A stretch of 64,000 bases of DNA, taken from assembly GCF_025685575.1 (NCBI RefSeq), contig NZ_JAGSYD010000001.1, positions 747,852 to 811,851 of the forward strand, written 5' to 3'. The notes under the pieces were generated by a model. The model had not been told where the DNA came from, searched no databases, and worked only from the letters and a program-made list of their open reading frames with translations. This DNA is from Granulicella cerasi. Its GTDB lineage: Bacteria > Acidobacteriota > Terriglobia > Terriglobales > Acidobacteriaceae. Each line of letters begins with the position of its first letter. Positions within the stretch are counted from its first letter, which is position 1. Of the stretch, positions 54,851-63,020 are shown piece by piece. The position numbers and the translations under genes were made by a program.

Positions 54851-56632
54851 TCAAAAGTGCGACGCTGCCTCCGCGTAGAACTCCGCAGCCGCAGCTTCAA
54901 TGCGATGCAGCAGCTTGCGCGTCTCCAGCAGTTCGCGCTTCTGGTGCCGACCGACGTCGAAGTGCACGGCCACCTCAAGCTGCTGCGCGTTCGCCAGCTC
55001 GGTGGAGACCATCGAGCGCAATGATTCGAAGCGCCCCGCATTCTCCTCCGTGCGAAGCTGCTCGGTGGCGAGTCCGATGCGTTGCAGCGTGCGACGCAGC
55101 GCATCCGTGGTGCGCACCGGCCAGAGCTGATCGAACACCAGCCATAGCGCAAGGATGCCCAGCGCGACACCGATGAGGCGGTCGCGTGCAGGCGTCACCT
55201 GCGTGGACGGACCGAAGCCGCCGATGGTCGTCAGGAAGAACGCAAACGCGATCTGCACGCCGATGTAACCCATGTTCGGCGAGCGCATCACCCAGCCTGC
55301 GAAGAAGCAGATCGGCGCGAACAGCACGATCAGCGAGGTGATCGAATCCATGTTCGGGAAGAAGACCGAGACGACGAAGATGCCGATGAGTCCACCGATC
55401 GCCGCGCCGGAGAAGCGGTAGAGCTGTTTCTGCTTCATCGCGCCCGTAGTGCTCAGGCCCGTGAAGAGGACGGTGACGACGCAGGTGAGAATGCCCGGCC
55501 ACGCGATCGCGTTGTAGAGCACATAGCAGATCATCGCGGCGAGCGTCAGCTTCAGCGCATAGACAGCCGCATCGGGCGTGGTGAACGCATCGGGCACAAA
55601 GAACGCACTGCGCGCTTTCATTCGCGACGCCTGCGGCTCAGCGGCGATTTCCCCGGACGCGTGTTGCACGGCGAGATATTCGCCGAGCTCTGCGTGAAGT
55701 TCCTGCAATGTCCTGGAGTCACTCTCGAAGTGTGCAGAGGTCGTCGGCGCCTTGTCCTCTGCAGCCGCGCGGCAAAGCTCGGCCAGCGCTGCATACGCAC
55801 GCAGGCGCTCGACGCCGCTCTCTTCCTGCTGCGTAGAAAATCCCAGCGCCACGCTGCGCTGCAGCGCGCGCGTGGCGATGCCGATGCGATATTGCAGGCC
55901 GACCGGCACGTCCTGCGCAGCGCTCGAATCGCGGAAGCGATCGTAAAGCTCGCGCAGTCGCATGTCGCCCGCGTGGGCCAGTTGCAGCACCTTGCGATGC
56001 GTCTGGCGAAAGCTGTGAGGATCGTTGCGCGGCTCATCGTTCGCAAGCGAGCTGAAGAGCTCGGCCAGGGCGCTCATGCGTCGGCGCAACTCGCGCGCCA
56101 GCTCCTCCGCCGGATGCCGCGTGCCGAAGCCGTACTCCACGGCCACGAGGCAGGCTACGCCGAGCGCCATCGAAGCCAGGTAATTCAGCCCGAAGCGCAC
56201 GTTGTAGTCGGCCGAATGATGGCCGTCCCAGTTGGAGAGAAACACGAATCCGTAGAAGCCGAAGATCGTCGACGGCAGCGCCATCGTGGACGCCACCATG
56301 CAGAACGCCGAGCAGAAAATGAGCACCATCACGCCGTAGAAGCGTGCGCCTTCGGTGCCATCGGTGAGCTGTACCCACGTGCAGCTCACAGCGAGCGCAA
56401 GCGCGGTGGAGACGATGATCTCGAGCGCCACACGCATCGTCAGGCCCGGGCGTTCGCGCTGCATGAGCAGCAGCAGCGCTGCGGCCAACTGCATGCCCGG
56501 CGTGCGAAAGGTCATCGCCAGCGCGACCGAGAGCAGCAGCACCAGCGTGTCGCGCAGCGCACCCGCAGCGCGGCCGGGATACGGCGTCATCTCGTCCTGC
56601 AACAACCGTCCGAATTTGCGTGTCTTGCTCAT
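54851..56632 (-). CDS. FUSC-family inner-membrane efflux protein (AaeB/YccS-like)
   Basis: A 593-residue protein. An N-terminal block of about six helices (about 20-170, LRDTLVLLLSVALAMTFRTP to SMALGVACLVAVEYG) is followed by a soluble domain (about 175-350). A second helix block (about 360-510) includes FVVSVFFPNMDSITSLIVLF and VQIAFAFFLTTIGGFGPS. A C-terminal helical domain ends the protein. This duplicated plan is that of fusaric-acid-resistance and aromatic-acid exporters. It is the last gene of tolC-ytcA-hlyD-fusC and pairs with the adaptor 9 bases upstream. Likely substrates are aromatic or phenolic acids, inferred from the family. Confidence 0.9.
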   Translation of the reverse strand: MSKTRKFGRLLQDEMTPYPGRAAGALRDTLVLLLSVALAMTFRTPGMQLAAALLLLMQRERPGLTMRVALEIIVSTALALAVSCTWVQLTDGTEGARFYGVMVLIFCSAFCMVASTMALPSTIFGFYGFVFLSNWDGHHSADYNVRFGLNYLASMALGVACLVAVEYGFGTRHPAEELARELRRRMSALAELFSSLANDEPRNDPHSFRQTHRKVLQLAHAGDMRLRELYDRFRDSSAAQDVPVGLQYRIGIATRALQRSVALGFSTQQEESGVERLRAYAALAELCRAAAEDKAPTTSAHFESDSRTLQELHAELGEYLAVQHASGEIAAEPQASRMKARSAFFVPDAFTTPDAAVYALKLTLAAMICYVLYNAIAWPGILTCVVTVLFTGLSTTGAMKQKQLYRFSGAAIGGLIGIFVVSVFFPNMDSITSLIVLFAPICFFAGWVMRSPNMGYIGVQIAFAFFLTTIGGFGPSTQVTPARDRLIGVALGILALWLVFDQLWPVRTTDALRRTLQRIGLATEQLRTEENAGRFESLRSMVSTELANAQQLEVAVHFDVGRHQKRELLETRKLLHRIEAAAAEFYAEAASHF

Positions 56633-56641
56633 GGATCGCTC

Positions 56642-57838
56642 TTAGCGAACTACGGTGATGGCCGTTGCACCCACGCGGAAGAATGCAGGGTCAGGGTTTG
56701 TGACGCGGATACGAACAGGGAAGCGCGCCGAAAGGTGCACCCAGTTCAGCGTGCGATCGACGTTCGGCAAACCCGCAGCGGTGCCGCCATCTTCCGGGAA
56801 AACGCCGCGACCTACGCTATCCACCACGCCGTCATACTTCTGCGATGGGTGCTCCATCAGGTAAACCTCAACGTGGTCGCCTTCATGGATATGCTTGAGC
56901 TTCGACTCGCGATAGTTCGCGAGCACCCACCAGTGGCTCGTGTCCACCAGCGTGAACATCGGCGTGCCTGGCTTGGCATACTCACCCTGCGAGATATTCA
57001 TGTTCACCACGTAGCCATCAAACGGCGCGCGCACCTTGCACCACTCGAGGTTGAGCTGCGCCTGCTCCACCTTTGCCTGCTTGATGGGGCGCTGCGCTTC
57101 CAGCGTTACGAGGTCATCGACCGTATGCACGGCCTCACCGTATTTCCCCGTGGAAGCTTGCAAGCCCGCTTCGGCAGATTGCTTCGCCGCCATCGCCATA
57201 GACGCCTGCGCCTGCGACTGCAGCAACTGCGAAGCCGCTTGTTGCGACGCATCCTGTGCGACGCGCAGTGCGGTCTGCGCCTGGTCCACCTGCTGCACCG
57301 TCACGTAGTGCTTCTTCAGCAGCGGCGCTATGCGGTCATAGTCGTTCTGCGCATACTTCAACTGCGCGTCGGCGGACGACTGCGCCGCTTTCGCGCGCTC
57401 CACCGCAGCTTGCGATGCCTGGTAGTTTGCCTGCGCTGCGCTGATGCCGCTCTTCGAGCTGAGAACGTTGGCCTGCGCCGTCTGCACGGCTGAGCGCTCG
57501 GTCGCGATGTGGCGCTGCGCATCGAGGATCTGCCCTTCGAGCGTGGCCTGTTCGGCTTTCGCCTGCTCCAACGCGTACTCGAACGGACGCGCATCGATCT
57601 CGAAGAGCACATCACCCTTGTGGACGAGCTGGTTGTCCTGCACATTCAACTTCTCGAGGCGGCCTTCCACCTCAGGCGCGAACGCGATCGTGTTGGCGCG
57701 CACTGTGGCGTCATCCGTGCGCGGATGACGATCAACCTGTAGAGAGGCGATCGCGAGCACGATCGCTGCGAGCACCAGCACGACGATGCCGAGGGTACGT
57801 CCGAACTTCTTCTGTTGCGAAAGGTTTTCAGTGGACAT
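56642..57838 (-). CDS. HlyD/EmrA-type membrane-fusion adaptor
   Basis: A 398-residue protein. A single N-terminal membrane helix (TLGIVVLVLAAIVLAIASL) is followed by TDDATVRANTIAFAPEVEGRLEKL, the EmrA/AaeA signature, then a long coiled coil (about 90-230, rich in Ala and Gln), and LEWCKVRAPFDGYVVNMNISQGEYAKPGTPMF. It would join the FUSC pump to the TolC-like channel. I chose the ATG at 57838 with AAGGAA 9 bases upstream. The frame is open to 58180 but overlaps two genes. It is the third gene of the operon. Confidence 0.92.
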   Translation of the reverse strand: MSTENLSQQKKFGRTLGIVVLVLAAIVLAIASLQVDRHPRTDDATVRANTIAFAPEVEGRLEKLNVQDNQLVHKGDVLFEIDARPFEYALEQAKAEQATLEGQILDAQRHIATERSAVQTAQANVLSSKSGISAAQANYQASQAAVERAKAAQSSADAQLKYAQNDYDRIAPLLKKHYVTVQQVDQAQTALRVAQDASQQAASQLLQSQAQASMAMAAKQSAEAGLQASTGKYGEAVHTVDDLVTLEAQRPIKQAKVEQAQLNLEWCKVRAPFDGYVVNMNISQGEYAKPGTPMFTLVDTSHWWVLANYRESKLKHIHEGDHVEVYLMEHPSQKYDGVVDSVGRGVFPEDGGTAAGLPNVDRTLNWVHLSARFPVRIRVTNPDPAFFRVGATAITVVR

Positions 57839-57870
57839 GAGCGTGAGTTCCTTCAGAGTCTTACGCAGCG

Positions 57871-58131
57871 TTATGCGAAAAAGATGAGCCAAAGCAGGCA
57901 GGTAAACAGCAACGTCATCGCGGGGTACATCAACGCAGGATGACCGATCGAATGCAGCAGTCCGCGGCGGCGCAAGAGCATGTGCGCCAGTGCCGTCAGC
58001 ACCACGCCAGCCACTAGCGAGACCATCCAGCCGGGAAAGTACGAGCCGACGATTTCGACGTTCGGATTGCGGCTGCAGCCTGCGAGCAACGGCAGCATGA
58101 GGAGCGAAAGTTGAGGACGAAAGATCTTCAT
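57871..58131 (-). CDS. YtcA-like small lipoprotein
   Basis: An 86-residue protein. The N-terminus has a lipobox (LMLPLLAGCSRNP), and two membrane helices follow: WMVSLVAGVVLTALAHMLL and PAMTLLFTCLLWLIFFA. EIVGSYFPGWMVSLVAGVVLT resembles the YtcA family, small proteins found in FUSC efflux operons. Their function is unknown, and they may parallel AaeX of the aromatic-acid exporter. The ATG overlaps the upstream TolC-family stop by 4 bases, so the operon order is tolC, this gene, adaptor, FUSC. Confidence 0.8.
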   Translation of the reverse strand: MKIFRPQLSLLMLPLLAGCSRNPNVEIVGSYFPGWMVSLVAGVVLTALAHMLLRRRGLLHSIGHPALMYPAMTLLFTCLLWLIFFA

Positions 58132-59612
58132 GGACGAACTCCATTCGAGGTAGCGGTCGCGGGCATCGCGCCCAGCGCATAACTCAGTGCCGCGCGGCTC
58201 TGCAGCGTACGGGCTTCAGCCTTCACCGACGCCAATCGCGCCTGCGCGAGCAGCTTCTCTGCCTGCACAACATCGACGAGCGAGCGCACACCGTAGCGGA
58301 ACGCATCGAGAGATGAGTCATACGAGGTCTGCGAGGAGGTGAGGAAGGTCTGCGCGGCACGCTGCTGCTCGAGCGCCGTTTGCAGATCGACATAAGCCTC
58401 CCACACCTGGCGAGTCACGGAATCTTCGGCAGCGCGCTTCTCTTCGGCGGCGGCCTTCTGCTCCGCCTTCGCAGCTTGCAATTCGTGGCCGCGCGCACCG
58501 TTGAAGATCTCCCAGCGAAGCTGTCCTTGTGCTGACCAGGTCGTGACACTGGCGGGGCCAAGGTAGCCGTAGTCGGCGGTGGGGTCCATGTTCGTCTGGC
58601 CCACCACCGCGGCCATGCTGACCGTAGGAAGATAGCGTGAGCGAGCGTTCTTCACGCTGTCCTTCGCGCGCTTGAACTCGTCTTCGCGAGCCAGCAGGTC
58701 AGGCCGCGACTTCCATGCCTGTTGCAGCATCTCGTCAACATTCGCGCGGAACTCTTCAGGCCTGGTCTTCTCAGCGGCAACGACTTCAATCTCCGTCGTC
58801 GGCTCAACACCAATTGCTTCGGTCAGTGCGAGTTTCGCCTTCTTCACTTCGCCTTCGGCATTGGCCAGATCGAACTGCGCTTCGGCCGCACCAGCGTCTG
58901 CGTTCTGCACATCAGGCAACGTGGCGCGACCGTTGTCAAACTGCATCTGCGCGTTCGCTTGCAGCGTTTGGGCCGTGTTCAAAATCTGCTTCGCCGCCGC
59001 AAGCTGGCCTTCGGTCTCCTGCACGCGATAGAAACCACGCGCCGTATTGAACGCAACCTGCTGCTGCGTGCGCGTCATGCGCAGCGAAGAAGCCTGCGCG
59101 GCGAGTTTCGCTGCATCCACGCGGGCCGGACGGCCAAAGTCAAGCAGCTTGTACTCAAGCTCGGCTTGCACGACGATCTCCGGGATCTCTGCGATGACGT
59201 AGCCGCGTGGCGCAATCGGCTTGGGGAAGGGAACGATGGAGCGCGAGTCGCCGCCATGCGCGACAAACGCCATCACCGGCAGATACTCAGCGCGGGCAAT
59301 GCCTGCCTGCTCGAGCGAGCGCTTCGCCGTGGCCCATGCAATGCAGGTCTCCGGGCTCAGGCTCTCGGCCATGTCGATCAGCGTTGGCAGATCGTACTGC
59401 TGCTTGCTGTCGAGCTCAGGAACAGGCGTCGCGTCGCAGGCGGATCCGCTGCAGCCGCTCACGTGGCGAGCTGCGGACGCACAAGCTGGCGCTTTGGCCG
59501 CCTGCGCGGGAAGCATGACCTGCGCGAAACCAGCGCTGCTCAGGCAAGCCGCCAAACCCAGCGTTGTCGCAATACGGGAAGAAAGAACGGGTAAACCAGA
59601 TGAATGTTTCAT
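58128..59612 (-). CDS. TolC-family outer-membrane efflux protein of the FUSC operon
   Basis: A 494-residue protein with a signal peptide ending near SSAGFAQ. A Cys-rich linker (ACASAARHVSGCSGSACDATP) is unusual and could form disulfides. The two TolC repeats start at YDLPTLIDMAESLSPETCIAW and EFRANVDEMLQQAWKSRPDLLARE. Long helical stretches such as VWEAYVDLQTALEQQRAAQTFL complete the fold. It is the first gene of the FUSC efflux operon, transcribed from the intergenic region shared with a divergent TetR regulator that holds two operator-like repeats. The ATG at 59612 is preferred to a longer frame reaching 59780. Confidence 0.9.
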   Translation of the reverse strand: MKHSSGLPVLSSRIATTLGLAACLSSAGFAQVMLPAQAAKAPACASAARHVSGCSGSACDATPVPELDSKQQYDLPTLIDMAESLSPETCIAWATAKRSLEQAGIARAEYLPVMAFVAHGGDSRSIVPFPKPIAPRGYVIAEIPEIVVQAELEYKLLDFGRPARVDAAKLAAQASSLRMTRTQQQVAFNTARGFYRVQETEGQLAAAKQILNTAQTLQANAQMQFDNGRATLPDVQNADAGAAEAQFDLANAEGEVKKAKLALTEAIGVEPTTEIEVVAAEKTRPEEFRANVDEMLQQAWKSRPDLLAREDEFKRAKDSVKNARSRYLPTVSMAAVVGQTNMDPTADYGYLGPASVTTWSAQGQLRWEIFNGARGHELQAAKAEQKAAAEEKRAAEDSVTRQVWEAYVDLQTALEQQRAAQTFLTSSQTSYDSSLDAFRYGVRSLVDVVQAEKLLAQARLASVKAEARTLQSRAALSYALGAMPATATSNGVRP

Positions 59613-59639
59613 CGTGCCATGCGCCTCTGCGCAATTGGA

Positions 59640-59676
59640 GTATACGGCGTAAACATGATTTGTGTACAGCGTAAAC
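59640..59676. promoter_or_regulatory. Tandem operator-like repeats for the TetR regulator
   Basis: GTATACGGCGTAAAC (59640-59654) and GTGTACAGCGTAAAC (59662-59676) are direct repeats differing at 2 of 15 positions with a 22-base period, about two DNA turns. Each is an imperfect dyad (GTnTACn-n-CGTAAAC). They lie between the divergent tolC-type and tetR genes, 28 bases from the first and 43 from the second, which fits autorepression and operon repression. Confidence 0.65.
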
Positions 59677-59718
59677 TTTCTTGCTAAACTAGGGAAGAGG
59701 TAAAAGGAGGTGCGCGCG

Positions 59719-60321
59719 TTGGCAAAGAAGGTTCCTGTGAAGAAGGCTGAGCCTGCGGCCAATCTGCGGCAGCGCATCATCCGCGCGGCCAGCGAGATCT
59801 TCGTCAGCGAAGGCTACGACCATCTCTCCATGCGTCGCGTCGCGGAGCTTGCCGGATGCTCGCAGATGGCGGCGTATCGTCATTTCGCAAACAAGGAAGC
59901 GCTCACCCAGCATCTCTGCGCGCAGCTCTACACCGACTTCACACAGCAGATGTTCGCGCGCATGGACGCTGCGGAGGACCCGATGAAGAAGCTCCGCATC
60001 TTCATCGCCTCGCTGCTGGAGTTCGCGCAGACGTATCCGGACCACTACTCCATCGTTTTTCTCGTCCGGCACTCGGACCCTGAGGTCGTGGAAGAGCGTG
60101 AGGCCTTGGGGCAGCGATTCCTCGGGGCGATCCATTCGCTCATCCGAGAGATCCTGCCGAAGGGTACGTCCGCGGCGATTTCTGCCACGCGGATGCGCCA
60201 GGTTGTGACAGCGGTACACGGCACGGCGGCATTGCTCATCGCGCATCCTCGCGCTTATGGGCTCACGCCGCAGCGTGTGGTGAAAGATACCGAAGAAGCC
60301 GTTGAAAGAATTCTGGGCTAG
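59719..60321 (+). CDS. TetR-family transcriptional regulator
   Basis: A 200-residue repressor. After a basic leader (MAKKVPVKKAEP), the helix-turn-helix domain (about 17-65) reads LRQRIIRAASEIFVSEGYDHLSMRRVAELAGCSQMAAYRHFANKEAL, the TetR signature. The remaining helices form the ligand-binding and dimer domain, with the TetR_C-type stretch LLEFAQTYPDHYSIVFLVRHSDPEVVEE. The TTG at 59719 is chosen because AGGAGG ends 8 bases before it. A GTG at 59710 overlaps that site. It is divergent from the FUSC efflux operon, which it probably represses until a pump substrate binds. Confidence 0.9.
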   Translation: MAKKVPVKKAEPAANLRQRIIRAASEIFVSEGYDHLSMRRVAELAGCSQMAAYRHFANKEALTQHLCAQLYTDFTQQMFARMDAAEDPMKKLRIFIASLLEFAQTYPDHYSIVFLVRHSDPEVVEEREALGQRFLGAIHSLIREILPKGTSAAISATRMRQVVTAVHGTAALLIAHPRAYGLTPQRVVKDTEEAVERILG

Positions 60322-60431
60322 AGGATCGATTCAGTAATAGGGTTTTTCAATTTGCACTTCGGTGCGGAAGCAGCGTATTCCTCTATACGACGGAAGTCTG
60401 GCGCGAAGCGTCGTTGAAGGAGCAACTACCT

Positions 60432-62681
60432 GTGTTCGCAATGAAGAAAGCATTCGTGTGCCTTGGCCTGTGTGTACTGGCGGCCAGCGCGCAGAAGACC
60501 CAGCCCAAAGATGACGCAACAGCGTTCGCCAATCGCCTGCTGGCGAGCATGACGCTCGACGAAAAGATCGAGCAGATGGAGCAGGCCGCGGGACAGAACT
60601 ATACGCCGCAGCAGGCCGATGAGCTGGCGCGCAAGGGCGTAGGCTCGTTCCTCTTCCTCACCGATCCGGTGCGTATCAACGAGCTGCAGAAGATTGCCGT
60701 CACGCAGACGCCGCACAAGATTCCGCTGATCTTCGGCTACGACGTCATCCACGGCTTCCGCACCATCAACCCCGTGCCGATCGCAATGGCCGCGTCCTGG
60801 GACGCGTCGCTGGCCGAGCACGCGCAGTCGATGGCGGCGCGTGAAGCTCGCGCCGCTGGTGTAGAGTGGGCGTTCTCGCCGATGGTTGACATCGCTCGCG
60901 ATCCTCGCTGGGGACGCATCATGGAAGGCGCTGGCGAAGACCCGTATCTCGGCGAGCAGATGGCCGCAGCGCAGGTGCGCGGCTTTCAAGGTCCGGTCGT
61001 TGGAGCGCCCGATCACATCCTCGCTAGCGTGAAGCATTTCGCCGCATACGGCGCGCCGTACGGCGGACGTGATTACGACTCGGTTGACCTTTCCGAAGAC
61101 GCGCTGCGCAATGTGTATCTGCGCCCCTACGCGGCTGCTGCGAAGGCTGGCGCGGCGACGTTCATGTCCGCGTACACCGACGTCGATTCAGTGCCTGCGA
61201 CGGGCAACCGCTGGCTGCAACATGACATTTTGCGCGGCGAGTGGGGCTTCAAGGGCTTCACCGTCAGCGATTGGGATGCGGTGAAAAATCTGCAGACGCA
61301 CGGCTACGCGGCGAACCCGGCAGAGGCTGCGCAACGCGCCGTGGAAGCCGATGTGAACATGGAGATGACCAGCGATGTCTATCGCAAGGAGCTCCCGGCG
61401 CTGGTGAAGTCGGGCAAGGTTACCGTGGCGCAGATCGATGCGTTGGTGCGACCGATCCTCGAGATGAAGTATCGCCTCGGCCTCTTCACGAACCCCTACG
61501 TGGATCTCGACAAGTTCAAGCGCGAGACGCTCTCCGCCGAACAGCGCGAGAGCGCACGCAAGGCCGCAGAACAGGTTGCCGTGCTGTTGAAGAATGACGG
61601 CCATCTGCTGCCGCTTGCGAAGTCGGCAAAGACCATTGCGCTCATCGGCCCGCTGGCAGACTCGAAGGTCGACACGCTCGGGTCGTGGTCGCTTCATGCG
61701 CAGTATGCGGATACGGTAACGATCGCCGAAGGCATGCGCCAGAAGTTCCCGCAGGCGAAGCTGCTCGTGGACAAGGGCGTGGAGATCGTTCGCCCCACGT
61801 CGTCGATCTTCGACGGACAGGCCGCTGAGCCGAAGCCGACGTTGCTGACCGACGCTGACAAGAAAGCAGCCTTTGAGAAGGCCATTGACGACGTGAAGCA
61901 GGCAGACATCGCCGTGCTCGTGCTGGGCGAAGCGATGAACATGAGCGGCGAGCAGGCAAGCCGCGCCACGTTGACGCTCCCCGGCAAGCAGCAGGAGTTG
62001 CTGGAGGCTGCTGTCGCCACCGGCAAGCCGGTCGTGCTGGTCATCATGGCCGCACGTCCGCTGGAGATCGGTTGGGCTGTCGATCACGTGCCCGCGATCC
62101 TCGACATCTGGTACCCCGGTACGGAGGGCGGCCATGCGGTCGCCAACCTGCTTGCGGGTGACGCCAACCCGGGCGGCAAGCTGCCGGTCACTTGGCCGCG
62201 TGCCGTGGGGCAGGTGCCGATTTTCTACGCGCACTACCTCACGCAGGACCCCTCGCAGATCGGCAACCGCTATTGGGACATGCCTTCCACGCCGCAGTAC
62301 CCCTTCGGCTACGGTCTCAGCTATACGAATTTCACGGTCGATGGCCTGAAGCTCGGCTCCGAGACGCTGGCGCACAACGGCACGCTGAAGGTCTCGGTGC
62401 AGGTGCACAACACCGGTTCGGTCGCCGGAGCGGAGGTCGTGCAGGTCTACACGCACCAGCGTGCGGGCAGCGCCTCGCGTCCGGTGCGCGAACTGCGTGC
62501 CTTCAGCAAGGTCACGCTGGCCGCAGGGGAGTCCCGCGAGGTCACGCTGGACGTCCCGGCCGCAGAGCTGACGTTCTGGAGCCCGTCGCTGCGCCGCTGG
62601 GTGCTCGAGCCGGGAACCTTCGATCTCTGGGCGGGAGATAGCAGCGACGCGTCCCTCCACACGACCTTCACCCTCCAATAG
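60432..62681 (+). CDS. bglX: Secreted GH3 beta-glucosidase, BglX-like
   Basis: A 749-residue glycoside hydrolase. The signal peptide is short (KKAFVCLGLCVLAASAQ). The (beta/alpha)8 domain includes LIFGYDVIHGFRTINPVPIAMAASWD, SPMVDIARDPRWGRIMEGAGEDPYLG and the nucleophile Asp280 in GFTVSDWDAV. The second alpha/beta domain follows (ALIGPLADSKVDTLGSWSL). PFGYGLSYTNF leads to a C-terminal fibronectin type III-like domain. It releases glucose from beta-linked oligosaccharides, probably in the periplasm. The GTG at 60432 has AAGGAG 9 bases upstream; the ATG at 60441 is too far from that site. It stands alone, followed by a hairpin terminator. Confidence 0.94.
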   Translation: MFAMKKAFVCLGLCVLAASAQKTQPKDDATAFANRLLASMTLDEKIEQMEQAAGQNYTPQQADELARKGVGSFLFLTDPVRINELQKIAVTQTPHKIPLIFGYDVIHGFRTINPVPIAMAASWDASLAEHAQSMAAREARAAGVEWAFSPMVDIARDPRWGRIMEGAGEDPYLGEQMAAAQVRGFQGPVVGAPDHILASVKHFAAYGAPYGGRDYDSVDLSEDALRNVYLRPYAAAAKAGAATFMSAYTDVDSVPATGNRWLQHDILRGEWGFKGFTVSDWDAVKNLQTHGYAANPAEAAQRAVEADVNMEMTSDVYRKELPALVKSGKVTVAQIDALVRPILEMKYRLGLFTNPYVDLDKFKRETLSAEQRESARKAAEQVAVLLKNDGHLLPLAKSAKTIALIGPLADSKVDTLGSWSLHAQYADTVTIAEGMRQKFPQAKLLVDKGVEIVRPTSSIFDGQAAEPKPTLLTDADKKAAFEKAIDDVKQADIAVLVLGEAMNMSGEQASRATLTLPGKQQELLEAAVATGKPVVLVIMAARPLEIGWAVDHVPAILDIWYPGTEGGHAVANLLAGDANPGGKLPVTWPRAVGQVPIFYAHYLTQDPSQIGNRYWDMPSTPQYPFGYGLSYTNFTVDGLKLGSETLAHNGTLKVSVQVHNTGSVAGAEVVQVYTHQRAGSASRPVRELRAFSKVTLAAGESREVTLDVPAAELTFWSPSLRRWVLEPGTFDLWAGDSSDASLHTTFTLQ

Positions 62682-62709
62682 TCGAACCAGCCTCAACAGC
62701 CGAATTCAT

Positions 62710-62750
62710 CGCCCCAAGATAGCCATTTGGTAATGGTTACCCTTGGGGCG
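62710..62750 (+). terminator. Terminator after bglX with nested dyads
   Basis: Outer arms CGCCCCAAG and CTTGGGGCG (9 bases, exact) enclose an inner CCATT/AATGG stem-loop. The transcript then reads ATTTTCG. The loop also contains GGTAATGGTTACC, a dyad like those in the exopolysaccharide locus. Confidence 0.7.
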
Positions 62751-62956
62751 ATTTTCGTGCGTGTTGTGAAGTTTTCATGGCATCGTAATTCGGCCTTTTC
62801 TCCCCCGAGTTCGCCATGGATGACCCGTATCGGGACAGTGCGTATCTCTTTCTTTTCATTGCCGAAAACCATGGGGATGCAACGCTCGCCGCGCATCGCT
62901 TTGAACATATGCCTGACACTTGATCACCTTGGTGCTCCCCTCGATGGGGCATGGTA

Positions 62957-62977
62957 GTAACCCTCAATTTTGGTTAC
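62957..62977. promoter_or_regulatory. GTAACC-n9-GGTTAC inverted repeat before the NHL-repeat gene
   Basis: Exact 6-base arms with a 9-base spacer lie about 45 bases upstream of the ATG at 63021. The half-site GTAAC is the one found upstream of the exopolysaccharide genes, but the spacing is wider, so shared control is only a possibility. Confidence 0.35.
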
Positions 62978-63020
62978 CAAGGTGTAGGCGTATTCCGGCA
63001 AAAGGGAGTTAAGCATCACC

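Larger units (their letters stand above)
62682..63020. other. 339-base intergenic region between bglX and the NHL-repeat gene
   Basis: No gene is supported; short frames here have neither ribosome sites nor recognisable products. It holds the bglX terminator (62710-62750) and a GTAACC/GGTTAC inverted repeat (62957-62977) about 45 bases before the next start. The middle is locally AT-richer than its surroundings, as expected for a promoter. Confidence 0.55.

Noticed and set aside
62693..62967. Two overlapping minus-strand frames of about 71-76 codons
   Set aside because: No ribosome site, no recognisable product, and they cover the bglX terminator.
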